Assembly: GCA_963795335.1 (NCBI GenBank)
Contig: CAWCHI010000015.1
Span: forward strand, 62,001 to 126,000
Reading direction: 5' to 3'
From: Trebonia sp963795335
Lineage (GTDB): Bacteria > Actinomycetota > Actinomycetes > Streptosporangiales > Streptosporangiaceae
DNA: 64,000 nt
A program made the translations under genes and the position numbers. This document shows, in pieces, positions 16,541-25,387 of this stretch (position 1 is its first letter; the number at the start of each line of letters is the position of its first letter). The notes beneath the pieces are model-generated. The model saw only the letters and a program-made list of their open reading frames with translations. It did no database searches and had not been told where the DNA came from.

Positions 16541-17532
16541 ACGCCGAAGCGCCGCTACGGCTAGGCAGCCGCAAGAGTCCCATGGCCATCTCCCAGTCCG
16601 GCGATGTCGCCCGGCTGGTGACCGAGCGCACTGGGCGCCGGGTCGAGATCGTCGGGGTGAGTACGCTCGGCGACGTCAGCCACCAGCAGATGAGCCAGAT
16701 CGGGGGCACCGGGGTCTTCGTCAGCGGGCTGCGCGATTCGCTGCTGTGGGGCGAGGTCGACTTCGCCGTGCACTCACTGAAGGACCTGCCGACCGGGGCC
16801 GCGCCGGGGATCGCGCTGGCGGCGATCCCGCTCCGCGACGACCCGCGCGACGCCCTCGTCGGGCGGGACGGCGCCAAGCTGGCCGATCTGCCGCCGGGGG
16901 CGCGCATCGGCACCGGCTCGGCCCGCCGGGCGGCCCAGATCGCCCTGCTGCGCAGCGACGTCAGCTGCGTTCCGATCAGGGGCAACGCGAACACCCGGCT
17001 GGCCAAGGTCCGCGACGGTGAGCTCCACGCGGTGGTGCTGGCCTACGCCGGCCTGGCCCGGATCGGGCACACCGACCTGGTGAGCGAGATCTTCGAGCCC
17101 GACGGCATGGTCCCGGCCCCGGGCCAGGGTGCCCTGGCGGTTGAGTGCCGGGCGGCTGACGACGCCCTCGTGGCGCTGCTCGCGACCCTCGACCATCCGG
17201 CCACGCGGGCCGCCGTGACGGCGGAGCGGAGCCTGCTGGCCGCGCTCGAGGCCGGGTGCAGCGCCCCGGTTGGCGCCTACGCGTCCACCCCGGCGGCGGC
17301 AGGCGTTTTGCACTTGGACGGCATTGTGCTCGGCACCCGGCAGGCGAGTTTCGTGACTGGAACACCCGATTCCGGGGTAGCGGGCAGCAGAATGGTGATT
17401 CGCGAGCGGGGCGAGGCGGCTGCGGCTGATGCAGCCCGCCTCGGGCGCGAGCTGGCCGGGCGGATGCTGGCACTGGGCGCCGCGGGCCTCATGCGGGCGG
17501 ACAAGACCAACGGGAATGATGCGCATGACTGA
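16537..17532 (+). CDS. hemC: Hydroxymethylbilane synthase (porphobilinogen deaminase)
   Basis: Joins four porphobilinogen units on a dipyrromethane cofactor. RLGSRKSPMAISQS opens domain 1, VHSLKDLPT holds the catalytic Asp, RIGTGSARRAAQIALLR and VPIRGNANTRLAKV line the active site, and LLAALEAGCSAPVGAYA places the cofactor Cys at about residue 241. Length 331 is normal. RGNANTRL replaces the more usual RGNVDTRL, a conservative oddity. GTG 16537 overlaps the hemA stop (GTGA), and the 3' end overlaps the start of hemD, so the three are translationally coupled. Confidence 0.96.
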   Translation: MNAEAPLRLGSRKSPMAISQSGDVARLVTERTGRRVEIVGVSTLGDVSHQQMSQIGGTGVFVSGLRDSLLWGEVDFAVHSLKDLPTGAAPGIALAAIPLRDDPRDALVGRDGAKLADLPPGARIGTGSARRAAQIALLRSDVSCVPIRGNANTRLAKVRDGELHAVVLAYAGLARIGHTDLVSEIFEPDGMVPAPGQGALAVECRAADDALVALLATLDHPATRAAVTAERSLLAALEAGCSAPVGAYASTPAAAGVLHLDGIVLGTRQASFVTGTPDSGVAGSRMVIRERGEAAAADAARLGRELAGRMLALGAAGLMRADKTNGNDAHD

Positions 17533-19090
17533 AATCGATGGCTGGGTCGCGTTCGTCGGGGCCGGCCCGGGCGACGACGGTTTGCTGACCATGCGCGGTG
17601 CCCGGCTGCTGAGCGCGGCCGGCCTGCTGGTGGCCGAGGCCGAGCTGGCTGAGCGGGTCCGGCCGCTGTTGCCGGCCGGCGTCGCCGTGGCCGAGCCCGG
17701 TGACGCTGCCGCCACCGCCAAGGCGCTGGTGCAGGCGGCCAAGTCAGGGATGTTCGCCGTCCGCCTCTTCCCCGGCGACCCGCTGCTGGCCGGGGCGGCG
17801 GCCGAGGTCCAGGCATGCGCCCGGGCCGGGGTCCGGTACGAGATCGTGCCGGGGGTGCCCGCCGCCACCGGTGTCCCCGCCTACGCCGGGATCGCCCTGC
17901 CGGCCGACAGCGCGGGCGAGCTCCGGGTCGTTCACGCCAACGAGGTCAGCCAGGTCGGCTACGGCCCCGGCACGCTGGTCGTGTTCGGTGCCGAGACTGC
18001 GCCCGCCGACCTCGGCAAGATGCTCATCGCGGCCGGCTGGCCTGAGGCGACCCCGTTCGCGATCACCTGGGACGGCACCACCACCGATCAGCAGACGGTC
18101 GTTACCTCCCTCGGCCGGATCGGGCCCGACCTGAAGGCGGCCGGCGTGACCGTCGCCACGACCCGCGGCGGCGCCGTCGCGGTGGTCGGCGAGGCAGCCG
18201 CGGCCAAGAGCAGGATGTCGTGGTACGAGACCAAGCCGCTGTTCGGCTGGCGGGTGCTGGTGCCGCGGACCCGCGAACAGGCGTCGGCGGTGTCGGAACG
18301 GCTGCGCGAGTACGGCGCGGTACCGGAAGAGGTGCCCACTATCGCGGTCGAGCCGCCCCGCACCCCCCAGCAGATGGAGCGCGCGGTCAAGGGCCTGGTC
18401 ACCGGCCGCTACCAGTGGGTGGCGTTCACCTCGACGAACGCGGTCAAGGCGGTGCGGGAGAAACTCGAGGAGTACGGTCTCGACGCCCGCGCGTTCGCGG
18501 GGGTCAAGGTGGCGGCGGTCGGCGACGCGACCACGACCGCCCTGCTCGACTTCGGCATCCGGCCCGACCTGGTGCCCGAGGGCCAGCAGTCCGCTGAGGG
18601 CCTGGCTGACTCGTGGCCGCCGTTCGACGACATCCTGGACCCGATCAACCGGGTGCTGCTGCCGCGGGCCGACATCGCGACCGAGACGCTGCTCGCCCGG
18701 CTGACTGAGCTCGGCTGGGAGACCGAGGACGTGACCGCCTACCGGACGGTCCGGGCGGCGCCGCCGCCCGCGCCGATCCGGGAGGCGATCAAGGGCGGCG
18801 GGTTCGACGCGGTCCTGTTCACCTCGTCCTCCACGGTGCGGAACCTGGTCGGCATCGCGGGCAAGCCGCACGCGGTCACCGTCATCGGCGTGATCGGCCC
18901 GCAGACGGCCAAGACCGCGGCCGAGTTCGGGCTGCGGGTCGACGTGTCGGCCGATAAGGCGTCGGTCACCGCCCTGGTGGATGCACTGGCTGCATTCGGC
19001 GCGGCCCAGCGCGACGCTGCCCTGGCCGCGGGCGAGCCGTTGCGCCGGCCGAGCGAGCGCCGTCGCGGCGGCCGCCGCCGCATCCGCTAG
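17525..19090 (+). CDS. hemD: Uroporphyrinogen-III synthase fused to a degenerate SUMT-like methylase domain
   Basis: Residues about 1-240 form a tetrapyrrole-methylase-like domain (VAFVGAGPGDDGLLTMRGARLL, LFPGDPLLAGAAAEV, YEIVPGVPAATGVPAYAGI). The GDPFxFGRGxEE-type block of active SUMT enzymes is replaced by GDPLLAGAAAEV. Residues about 240-521 are uroporphyrinogen-III synthase (KPLFGWRVLVPRTREQASAVSERL, WVAFTSTNAVKAVREKL, RVLLPRADIATETL, VLFTSSSTVRNLVGIAG). The same fusion is usual in streptomycetes, where the combined protein serves as HemD. Three in-frame ATGs (17516, 17519, 17525) are possible; I use 17525, best spaced from CGGGAATG. It overlaps the hemC end. Confidence 0.93.
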   Translation: MTEIDGWVAFVGAGPGDDGLLTMRGARLLSAAGLLVAEAELAERVRPLLPAGVAVAEPGDAAATAKALVQAAKSGMFAVRLFPGDPLLAGAAAEVQACARAGVRYEIVPGVPAATGVPAYAGIALPADSAGELRVVHANEVSQVGYGPGTLVVFGAETAPADLGKMLIAAGWPEATPFAITWDGTTTDQQTVVTSLGRIGPDLKAAGVTVATTRGGAVAVVGEAAAAKSRMSWYETKPLFGWRVLVPRTREQASAVSERLREYGAVPEEVPTIAVEPPRTPQQMERAVKGLVTGRYQWVAFTSTNAVKAVREKLEEYGLDARAFAGVKVAAVGDATTTALLDFGIRPDLVPEGQQSAEGLADSWPPFDDILDPINRVLLPRADIATETLLARLTELGWETEDVTAYRTVRAAPPPAPIREAIKGGGFDAVLFTSSSTVRNLVGIAGKPHAVTVIGVIGPQTAKTAAEFGLRVDVSADKASVTALVDALAAFGAAQRDAALAAGEPLRRPSERRRGGRRRIR

Positions 19091-19118
19091 CACACCTGAG
19101 CGACAGCGAGGAGGACTC

Positions 19119-20102
19119 ATGAGCGCTGGATTTCCCGACGTCAGGACCCGCCGCCTGCGCGGGACGAAGGCGCTTCGGTCGATGGTGGCGGAGACCTCAC
19201 TGCGCCCGGCCGAGCTGGTCCTGCCGGTGTTCCTCAAGGAGGGCCTGGCCGACCCGCAGCCGATCAGCTCGATGCCGGGTGTGTTCCAGCACACCCGGGA
19301 CAGCCTGCGCAAGGCGGCGGCCGAGGCGGTCGAGGCGGGCGTCGGCGGCATCATCGTGTTCGGTGTCCCGGCCGACAAGGACAGCGCCGGCAGCGCGGCC
19401 GACGACCCGGACGGCATCTCCCAGGTCGCCCTGGCCGATATCCGCGGCGAGGTCGGCGATGACCTGGTGGTGATGGCCGACCTGTGCCTGTGCGAGTACA
19501 CCGACCACGGGCACTGCGGCATCGTCACCCCGGCCGGAGCGGTCGACAACGACGCGACGCTGGAACGTTACGCGTCCACCGCCGTCGCCCAGGCCCGCGC
19601 GGGCGCCCACGTGATCGCGCCCAGCGGCATGATGGACGGCCAGGTCGGGGTCATCCGGAGGGCGCTGGACGGGGCCGGCTACGCCGGCCTCCCGATCTGC
19701 GCCTACTCGGCCAAGTACGCCTCCGCCTTCTACGGCCCGTTCCGTGAGGCAGCCGAGGGGGCGCCCAAGTTCGGTGACCGGGCCACGCACCAGCAGGACC
19801 CGGCCAACGCGCTCGAAGCGCTCCGCGAGGTCGAGCTTGACCTGGCCGAGGGGGCCGACATGGTCATGGTCAAGCCCGCCCTGAGCTACCTTGACGTCAT
19901 CCGCCGGGTGGCCGAGGTGGTACACGTCCCAGTGGCGGCGTACCAGGTCAGTGGTGAGTTCGCGATGATCGAAGCGGCGGCGGCCAATGGATGGGTGGAC
20001 CGGGACAAGGCGATCGCGGAGACCCTGACGTCGATCCGCCGGGCGGGCGCGAGCGTCATCCTCACCTACTGGGCGACCGAGGTCGCCCGCTGGCTGGGCT
20101 GA
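19119..20102 (+). CDS. hemB: Delta-aminolevulinic acid dehydratase (porphobilinogen synthase), zinc-type
   Basis: Condenses two 5-aminolevulinate molecules to porphobilinogen. The 327-residue protein has RLRGTKALRSMVAETSL at the N-terminus, VMADLCLCEYTDHGHCGIV, the Schiff-base lysines in AYSAKYASAFYGPFR (about K199) and MVMVKPALSYLDVI (about K252), and VAAYQVSGEFAMI. The metal loop DLCLCEYTDHGHCG has the three cysteines of zinc-dependent enzymes rather than the DxCLDEF form of Mg-type actinobacterial enzymes. The start ATG 19119 follows GAGGAGGAC (19109-19117), 28 bases after hemD. It ends the rex-hemACDB run. Confidence 0.96.
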   Translation: MSAGFPDVRTRRLRGTKALRSMVAETSLRPAELVLPVFLKEGLADPQPISSMPGVFQHTRDSLRKAAAEAVEAGVGGIIVFGVPADKDSAGSAADDPDGISQVALADIRGEVGDDLVVMADLCLCEYTDHGHCGIVTPAGAVDNDATLERYASTAVAQARAGAHVIAPSGMMDGQVGVIRRALDGAGYAGLPICAYSAKYASAFYGPFREAAEGAPKFGDRATHQQDPANALEALREVELDLAEGADMVMVKPALSYLDVIRRVAEVVHVPVAAYQVSGEFAMIEAAAANGWVDRDKAIAETLTSIRRAGASVILTYWATEVARWLG

Positions 20103-20292
20103 GGCCCACTCCGGGGCAACCGCCGCGGCAGCCGGGAAATACAAGCCCTGACCGTGGCAAGGGTCACGGCTGTCCGCGCCTGCTGACGGTCCGCGCCGGG
20201 GTACCATTTCGGCAATCCCTCTACCCGGTTGGCGGATGCTTTGCCGTCCCCATCCCCGGCGGGATGACAGTGGACCACGAGGGGCGGGCGTG

Positions 20293-20979
20293 ATGGTGAC
20301 GATGATGCGGCGCAGGGGCCGCCGCCGGGCGGCGGGGCGGCCCCTGGCCCTCGGCCAGGCGGCACTGGATTATGCCGCGCTCGGCTGGCCAGTGTGCCCG
20401 GGCGCCAGTCCGTTCCGGGGCGTCGACCGGATCGGGATGGCCGACCCCGGGCGCGCGTGCTCATGCGACAGGGTCGGGTGCCCGGACCCGGCTGGGCATC
20501 CGGACTCGCCGACCTGGCAAATGCAGGCGACCACGGACAGAGCAGTGATCGGGCAGTGGTGGGAAACCCGTCCGGAGGCGAATGTGATCCTCGTCACCGG
20601 GCGGGTTTTTGATGTTCTCGATGTGCCCGCCGTGGCCGGCGCGAGCGCGCTGGCCCGGATGTCGGCCGACGGCGTGGAGACCGGCCCGCTCGCGGCCGAC
20701 GGGGCCGATCGGATGCATTTCTACGTCGTCACCCGGGGCGCCCCTGACGACGAGGACGAGTGGTGGTCGTGTGGCCTGGACGCGTCACCCGACCTGACCA
20801 CCGCGGCCGAGCCGGTGCGGTGGCACTGCCGGGACAGCTACGTGCTCGCGCCGCCGTCGGCCTACGGCACCGGGCAGGACGTACGCTGGATCCGCGAGCC
20901 CGCCGGGCGTCCGCTGCCGGACGGCCTGCGCCTGCTCGGGTACCTGATCGACGCCCTTGAGGAAGAAGCCAGCCCGTGA
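20293..20979 (+). CDS. Bifunctional primase/polymerase (PrimPol) N-terminal-domain-like protein
   Basis: 228-residue protein with the small actinobacterial PrimPol-like architecture: ALDYAALGWPVCPGASPFRG, CSCDRVGCPDPAGHPDSPTWQMQATTD, IGQWWETRPEANVILVTGRVFDVLDVPAVAG, and a C-terminal WHCRDSYVLAPPSAYGTGQDVRWI. FDVLDVP lies where the catalytic DxD of PrimPol enzymes is expected, but it is atypical, so activity is doubtful. ATG 20293 follows GAGGGGCGGGCGT; GTG 20290 is also in frame. The stop overlaps the GTG of hemL by four bases, an odd partner for a heme gene. Stand-alone relatives in streptomycetes are uncharacterised. Confidence 0.8.
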   Translation: MVTMMRRRGRRRAAGRPLALGQAALDYAALGWPVCPGASPFRGVDRIGMADPGRACSCDRVGCPDPAGHPDSPTWQMQATTDRAVIGQWWETRPEANVILVTGRVFDVLDVPAVAGASALARMSADGVETGPLAADGADRMHFYVVTRGAPDDEDEWWSCGLDASPDLTTAAEPVRWHCRDSYVLAPPSAYGTGQDVRWIREPAGRPLPDGLRLLGYLIDALEEEASP

Positions 20980-22304
20980 CCGACAACTCGCTGACCGTGA
21001 ACGCCCCCTCCGTCGCCCACAGCGCCAAGCTCTTCGCTCGCGCCGTCGCGGTGACCCCCGGCGGAGTCAACTCGCCGGTGCGCGCGTTCGGGCCGGTCGG
21101 CGGCGAGCCCCGGTTCATCGCCCGGGGGGCCGGGCCCTACCTGTACGACGTGGACGGGAACCGCTACGTCGACCTGGTGTGCTCCTGGGGGCCGATGATC
21201 CTCGGGCACGCCCACCCCGCTGTCACCAGCGCGGTGGCGGACGCCCTCGGCCGCGGGACCTCGTTCGGTGCGGCCACCCCGGGTGAGGTGGACCTGGCGG
21301 GCGAGCTCATCGCGCGGGCGCCGGTCGAGCAGGTCAGGCTGGTCAACTCGGGAACCGAGGCGACGATGTCGGCGCTCCGGCTCGCCCGCGGCTACACCGG
21401 CCGGTCGATCGTGGTCAAGTTCGCCGGCTGCTACCACGGGCACGTGGACGCGCTGCTGGTGGCGGCCGGATCGGGGGTGGCTACCCTCGGCCTGCCGGAC
21501 ACCCCCGGGGTGACCGGCGCCTCGGCCGCCGACACGGTGGTGCTCCCGTACAACGACGCTGAGGCGGTGACCGCGCTGTTCGCCGCCCGCGGGGACGAGA
21601 TCGCCTGCGTGATCACCGAATCCTGCCCGGCCAACATGGGGGTGGTGCCGCCCGCTCCCGGGTTCAACCAGCTCCTGCGGACGCTGTGTGACGCCTCTGG
21701 GGCGCTGCTGATCATGGACGAGGTGCTGACCGGCTTCCGGGTCACCGCCGAAGGCTGGTACGGGGTCGACCGGGTACCCGGTGACCTGGTGACGTTCGGC
21801 AAGGTGATGGGCGGCGGGCTGCCGTGCGCGGCGTTCGGCGGCCGGGCGGAGGTCATGGCCCGGCTCGCCCCGGTGGGCCCGGTTTACCAGGCGGGGACCC
21901 TGTCGGGTAACCCCCTCGCGACCGCGGCGGGCCTGGCCACCCTGCGCGCTTGCACGCCGCAGGTCTACGCCACGGTTGACGCGGCCGCGCAGTCGCTCCG
22001 GACGCATGTGTCGGCGGTCCTGGAGAAGGAAGGGGTGCCGCACTACCTGTCGACTGGCGGCAGCCTGTTCACCTTCTTCCTCGGCCGGACCGAGCCGGTG
22101 CGGAACTACGCCGACGCCCGGGACCAGTCGACCGCGGCCTACTCCGCTTTCTTCCACGCGATGCTGAACGGGGGGGTCTACCTGCCGCCGTCCGCCTTCG
22201 AGGCCTGGTTCGTGTCGGCCGCCCACGATGAGGCGGCGCTGTCGGTGGTGGCGGACGCCGTCCCCGCCGCCGCCCGCGCCGCCGCCCGGGCGCTAGCGGC
22301 CTGA
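20976..22304 (+). CDS. hemL: Glutamate-1-semialdehyde 2,1-aminomutase
   Basis: PLP enzyme converting glutamate-1-semialdehyde to 5-aminolevulinate, completing the C5 route started by HemA. Family blocks: VTPGGVNSPVRAFGPVGG, DVDGNRYVDLVCSWGPMILGHAHP, LVNSGTEATMSALRLARGYTGR, KFAGCYHGHVDALLVAAGSG, IMDEVLTGFRVT, and the PLP lysine in VTFGKVMGGGLPCAAFGG (about K276). Length 442 is normal. GTG 20976 overlaps the PrimPol-like stop. Placed after rex-hemACDB with a 190-base gap before the PrimPol gene, so it may have its own promoter. Confidence 0.96.
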   Translation: MTDNSLTVNAPSVAHSAKLFARAVAVTPGGVNSPVRAFGPVGGEPRFIARGAGPYLYDVDGNRYVDLVCSWGPMILGHAHPAVTSAVADALGRGTSFGAATPGEVDLAGELIARAPVEQVRLVNSGTEATMSALRLARGYTGRSIVVKFAGCYHGHVDALLVAAGSGVATLGLPDTPGVTGASAADTVVLPYNDAEAVTALFAARGDEIACVITESCPANMGVVPPAPGFNQLLRTLCDASGALLIMDEVLTGFRVTAEGWYGVDRVPGDLVTFGKVMGGGLPCAAFGGRAEVMARLAPVGPVYQAGTLSGNPLATAAGLATLRACTPQVYATVDAAAQSLRTHVSAVLEKEGVPHYLSTGGSLFTFFLGRTEPVRNYADARDQSTAAYSAFFHAMLNGGVYLPPSAFEAWFVSAAHDEAALSVVADAVPAAARAAARALAA

Positions 22305-22374
22305 GCGCCGGCCCCGCGCGGAGCCGCTGAGCGCTGACCGCGGCGCGAACGGCTAACGGTAGGCTGTCCTCGCC

Positions 22375-23007
22375 ATGGCTGAGATCACCGTTGTTCACCT
22401 GCTCCGGCACGGTGAAGTGGATAACCCGAACCACGTGCTGTACGGGCGGCTGCCCGGCTATCACCTGTCGGCGGCTGGCCGGATGATGGCCGCTGCCGCC
22501 GCTGACTACTTCGACGGCCGCCCGGTCGCCGCGCTCTTCGCCTCCCCGCTCGAGCGGGCGCAGGAAACGGCGCAGCCGGTGGCCGGCCGGCTCGGCTTGC
22601 CGATCGTCACCGACGACCGGCTGATCGAGTCGGGCAACGTGCTCGAGGGCAAATCCGTCAGCCTGGCCAGCCTGGCGGTGAACCCGCTGAACTGGAAGTA
22701 CCTCTGGAACCCGGTGACGCCGTCCTGGGGCGAGCCCTACGCGCAGGTCGTCGCCCGGGTCCGGCAGGTCATCGACCGGGCCCGGGAAGCGGGCAAGGGG
22801 CAGGAGGCGGTCTGCGTCAGCCATCAGCTGCCGATCTGGGTCAGCCGCCTCGCAGCCGAGCACAAGCGCCTGTGGCACAACCCCAGCAGCCGGCAGTGCG
22901 CGCTCGGCTCGGTCACCAGCTTCACCTTCGACGGAGACGAACTCACCGGCGTTGCCTATGCGGTTCCGCCCCGGCGTCCCGTCGCCGACACGGATAGGGC
23001 ACAATAA
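22375..23007 (+). CDS. Histidine phosphatase family protein
   Basis: 210-residue phosphoglycerate-mutase-like fold. VVHLLRHGEVDNPNHVLYG carries the catalytic RHG, FASPLERAQETAQPVAGRLG the second Arg, RLIESGNVLEGK an acid position, and VCVSHQLPIWVSRLAAEH the second catalytic His. A TAGGCT -10-like box (22360-22365) nine bases before ATG 22375 suggests a nearly leaderless message. The order phosphatase, thioredoxin-like, ResB, CcsA is conserved in actinobacteria, but its link to cytochrome maturation is unknown. The substrate is not predictable. Confidence 0.9.
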   Translation: MAEITVVHLLRHGEVDNPNHVLYGRLPGYHLSAAGRMMAAAAADYFDGRPVAALFASPLERAQETAQPVAGRLGLPIVTDDRLIESGNVLEGKSVSLASLAVNPLNWKYLWNPVTPSWGEPYAQVVARVRQVIDRAREAGKGQEAVCVSHQLPIWVSRLAAEHKRLWHNPSSRQCALGSVTSFTFDGDELTGVAYAVPPRRPVADTDRAQ

Positions 23008-23084
23008 GGTGAGTACTACCCCTTGTAGGAGTGCGCTGGCCTGGCGGCTCCCCCCGGAAGGCAACCGCCCGTAAGGATCCGCTC

Positions 23085-23666
23085 GTGTTCAGACCCAGGC
23101 GCAGGACCGTCGTCACTGTGGCGGCGGCCTTTGCCGTGCTGCTGGTCGGGGCGCTGGCGGTGACCCTGGCCACGGGGAACAGCGGCTCCGGCGGCGGGAA
23201 GATCACCAGCGGCAATACGGTCACCTACCCGGCGGGCAGCCGCCCGCTGGCGCCGGACGTGACCGGGACGTCGCTGACAGGTTCGGCGATCAAGCTGTCG
23301 AGTTACCGGGGCAAGGTCGTGGTGCTGAACTTCTGGGGATCCTGGTGCCCGCCGTGCCGCGGCGAAGGCCCCACCCTCGCGGTGCTCGACCAGCAGTACC
23401 AGTCGAAGGGGGTGGCGTTCCTGGGCGACGACGTGGCCGACACCCCGGCTAACGCGCTCGCCTTCACCCGCAGCGTGGGCATCACCTACCCGAGCATCAA
23501 CGACCCCGGCTACGCCGTCGTGGCGGACTTCTCGCAGGTCGCCCCGGTCAGCGACACCCCCACGACAGTGGTGATCGACAAGACCGGGCACGTCGCCGGC
23601 ATGGTCCTCGGCCAGGCCAGCTACGGCGAGATGACGACCCTGCTGCACGACGCGGAGGCCTCATGA
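23085..23666 (+). CDS. TlpA/ResA-like membrane-anchored thioredoxin for cytochrome c maturation
   Basis: 193 residues: a short basic N-terminus, one hydrophobic anchor (TVVTVAAAFAVLLVGALAVTLA, no lipobox Cys), then a TlpA-type thioredoxin fold with LSSYRGKVVVLNFWGSWCPPCRGEGPTL (CPPC at about residues 88-91) and SDTPTTVVIDKTGHVAGMVLG with the cis-Pro. It would reduce apocytochrome or heme-lyase thiols outside the membrane. GTG 23085 follows TAAGGATCC; the frame is open further upstream but only into the end region of the phosphatase. Its stop overlaps the start of resB (ATGA). A ccdA electron-donor gene, normally next, is absent. Confidence 0.9.
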   Translation: MFRPRRRTVVTVAAAFAVLLVGALAVTLATGNSGSGGGKITSGNTVTYPAGSRPLAPDVTGTSLTGSAIKLSSYRGKVVVLNFWGSWCPPCRGEGPTLAVLDQQYQSKGVAFLGDDVADTPANALAFTRSVGITYPSINDPGYAVVADFSQVAPVSDTPTTVVIDKTGHVAGMVLGQASYGEMTTLLHDAEAS

Positions 23667-25381
23667 CCGGCGTCCAGACCCCCCGGCCCCAGCAGGGGGC
23701 CCAGTCAGGGGGCACCGGCAGCGGGGCAGGCCAGGAAGCGCCGTCGCCCGAGGCGGGCTGGCTGCGCTGGGCCTGGCGCCAGCTCACCTCCATGCGGACC
23801 GCCCTGGTCCTGCTGTTCCTGCTCGCCCTCGGCGCGATCCCAGGCTCGGTGCTGCCGCAGGAGGGCACCGACCCAGCCGAGGTCACCCAGTACTTCGCCG
23901 CGCACCCGGGGCTGGCGCCGTGGCTGAACCACCTTGGGCTGTTCAACGTGTTCGCCGCGCCCTGGTTCGCGGCGATCTACCTGCTGCTGTTCGCCTCGCT
24001 GGTCGGCTGCGTCGTGCCGCGGACGTTCCGGCTGGCCGGCTCGGCCCGGACGCCGCCGCCGCGCGCGCCGCGGAACCTGGCCCGGCTGCCGCAGTCGGCC
24101 ACCTACTCCTCCGCCCTCTCGCCCACGGCGGCGGTCGACGAGGCGGCCGCGATCCTCGGGCGCCAGCGGTTCCGGCTGCGGCGGGCGACCGCGGACAGCG
24201 CCGACCACTGGGTGTCGGCCGAGAAGGGCTACCTCCGCGAGGTAGGCAACCTGCTGTTCCACCTGTCGCTGCTGGGCGTGCTGCTGTCGATCGCGGCGGG
24301 CGGCCTGTTCGGCTACAAGGCCGACAAGCTGGTGGTCGAGGGGAGCAACTTCCACGACACGGTCTCAGCGCTCGATGAGTTCCACCCGGGCCGGCTCGTC
24401 TCCGGCTCCGACCTGCCACCGTTCTCGGTCACGCTGAACAAGTTCACCGCGACCTATGTCGAGTCGGGCGAGTCGCGCGGTCAGCCGTCGAACTTCGACG
24501 CGGATGTCAGCTACCAGTCGTCTCCCGGCGCATCCGCCAGGAACTACCACATCCGGATCAACGATCCCCTGACGGTCGACTCGCTGAAGGTTTACCTGAT
24601 CGGCCACGGGTACGCGCCCGAGTTCAAGGTGACCGGCGCCAATGGCCAGGTGACCTACGACGAGGCGACGCCGTTCATCCCGTCCAACACCGGAACGCTG
24701 CTGTCGGACGGGGTGGTGAAGGCGCCCGAGTCGTCACTCGGCTTCGAGGGCGTGTTCGTGCCGACCGCGATCTCAGTCGGCGGGGACCTGCAGTCGATCT
24801 TCCCGGCGGCCGACAACCCGGCGGTGTCGCTGATCGGCTACTCGGGCAACCTGGGCATGAACTCGGGCCAGTCCCAGTCGGTCTACCAGCTCGACACCAC
24901 CGGGCTGACGAAGCTCTCCGGCTCGCCGCACCTGCTCCAGCCGGGCCAGACCTGGAAGCTGCCTGACGGCAAGGGCTCGATTACCTTTGTCGGGGTCAGG
25001 AACTGGGTCTCGCTCGCCATCACCTACGACCCGGGCCAGGTGCCCGCCCTGGTGTGCGGCATCCTGGCCCTCGCGGGGCTGCTGCTGTCGTTCTTCGTGC
25101 GGCGCCGCCGGGTGTTCGTCCGGGCGGTGCCCGCGCCGTCCGGCGGCGGGTCGGTCGTCACCGTCGGCGGGCTCACCCGGTCCGACGCCAGCGGCGGATT
25201 CGAGGAGGAGTTCGCCGAGCTGTCGGCCGAGATCGCCACCGCCCATACGTCCACCACCCCTGCGTCCACCGCCCCTATCTCGACCGCCAGCCCTGGACCG
25301 GGCCCGAGCCCCGGCCCCGTCCGCAATTCCGAGCCAGGCGCCAGCCCCGAGCCAGGCGGCCAATCACATCCGGGAGCGTGA
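23663..25381 (+). CDS. Cytochrome c biogenesis protein ResB
   Basis: System II heme-lyase component, 572 residues. Helices lie at about residues 48-68 (TALVLLFLLALGAIPGSVLP), 95-120 (AAPWFAAIYLLLFASLVGCV), 195-215 (LLFHLSLLGVLLSIAAGGLFGY) and 455-480 (ALVCGILALAGLLLSFFVRRRR). A long extracytoplasmic domain sits between helices 3 and 4, as usual for ResB. The last 70 residues are a Ser/Pro/Gly-rich disordered tail, and the first 35 are also low complexity. It overlaps the TlpA-like gene by four bases, and ccsA follows within seven bases. Confidence 0.94.
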   Translation: MTGVQTPRPQQGAQSGGTGSGAGQEAPSPEAGWLRWAWRQLTSMRTALVLLFLLALGAIPGSVLPQEGTDPAEVTQYFAAHPGLAPWLNHLGLFNVFAAPWFAAIYLLLFASLVGCVVPRTFRLAGSARTPPPRAPRNLARLPQSATYSSALSPTAAVDEAAAILGRQRFRLRRATADSADHWVSAEKGYLREVGNLLFHLSLLGVLLSIAAGGLFGYKADKLVVEGSNFHDTVSALDEFHPGRLVSGSDLPPFSVTLNKFTATYVESGESRGQPSNFDADVSYQSSPGASARNYHIRINDPLTVDSLKVYLIGHGYAPEFKVTGANGQVTYDEATPFIPSNTGTLLSDGVVKAPESSLGFEGVFVPTAISVGGDLQSIFPAADNPAVSLIGYSGNLGMNSGQSQSVYQLDTTGLTKLSGSPHLLQPGQTWKLPDGKGSITFVGVRNWVSLAITYDPGQVPALVCGILALAGLLLSFFVRRRRVFVRAVPAPSGGGSVVTVGGLTRSDASGGFEEEFAELSAEIATAHTSTTPASTAPISTASPGPGPSPGPVRNSEPGASPEPGGQSHPGA

Positions 25382-25387
25382 GGCTTC

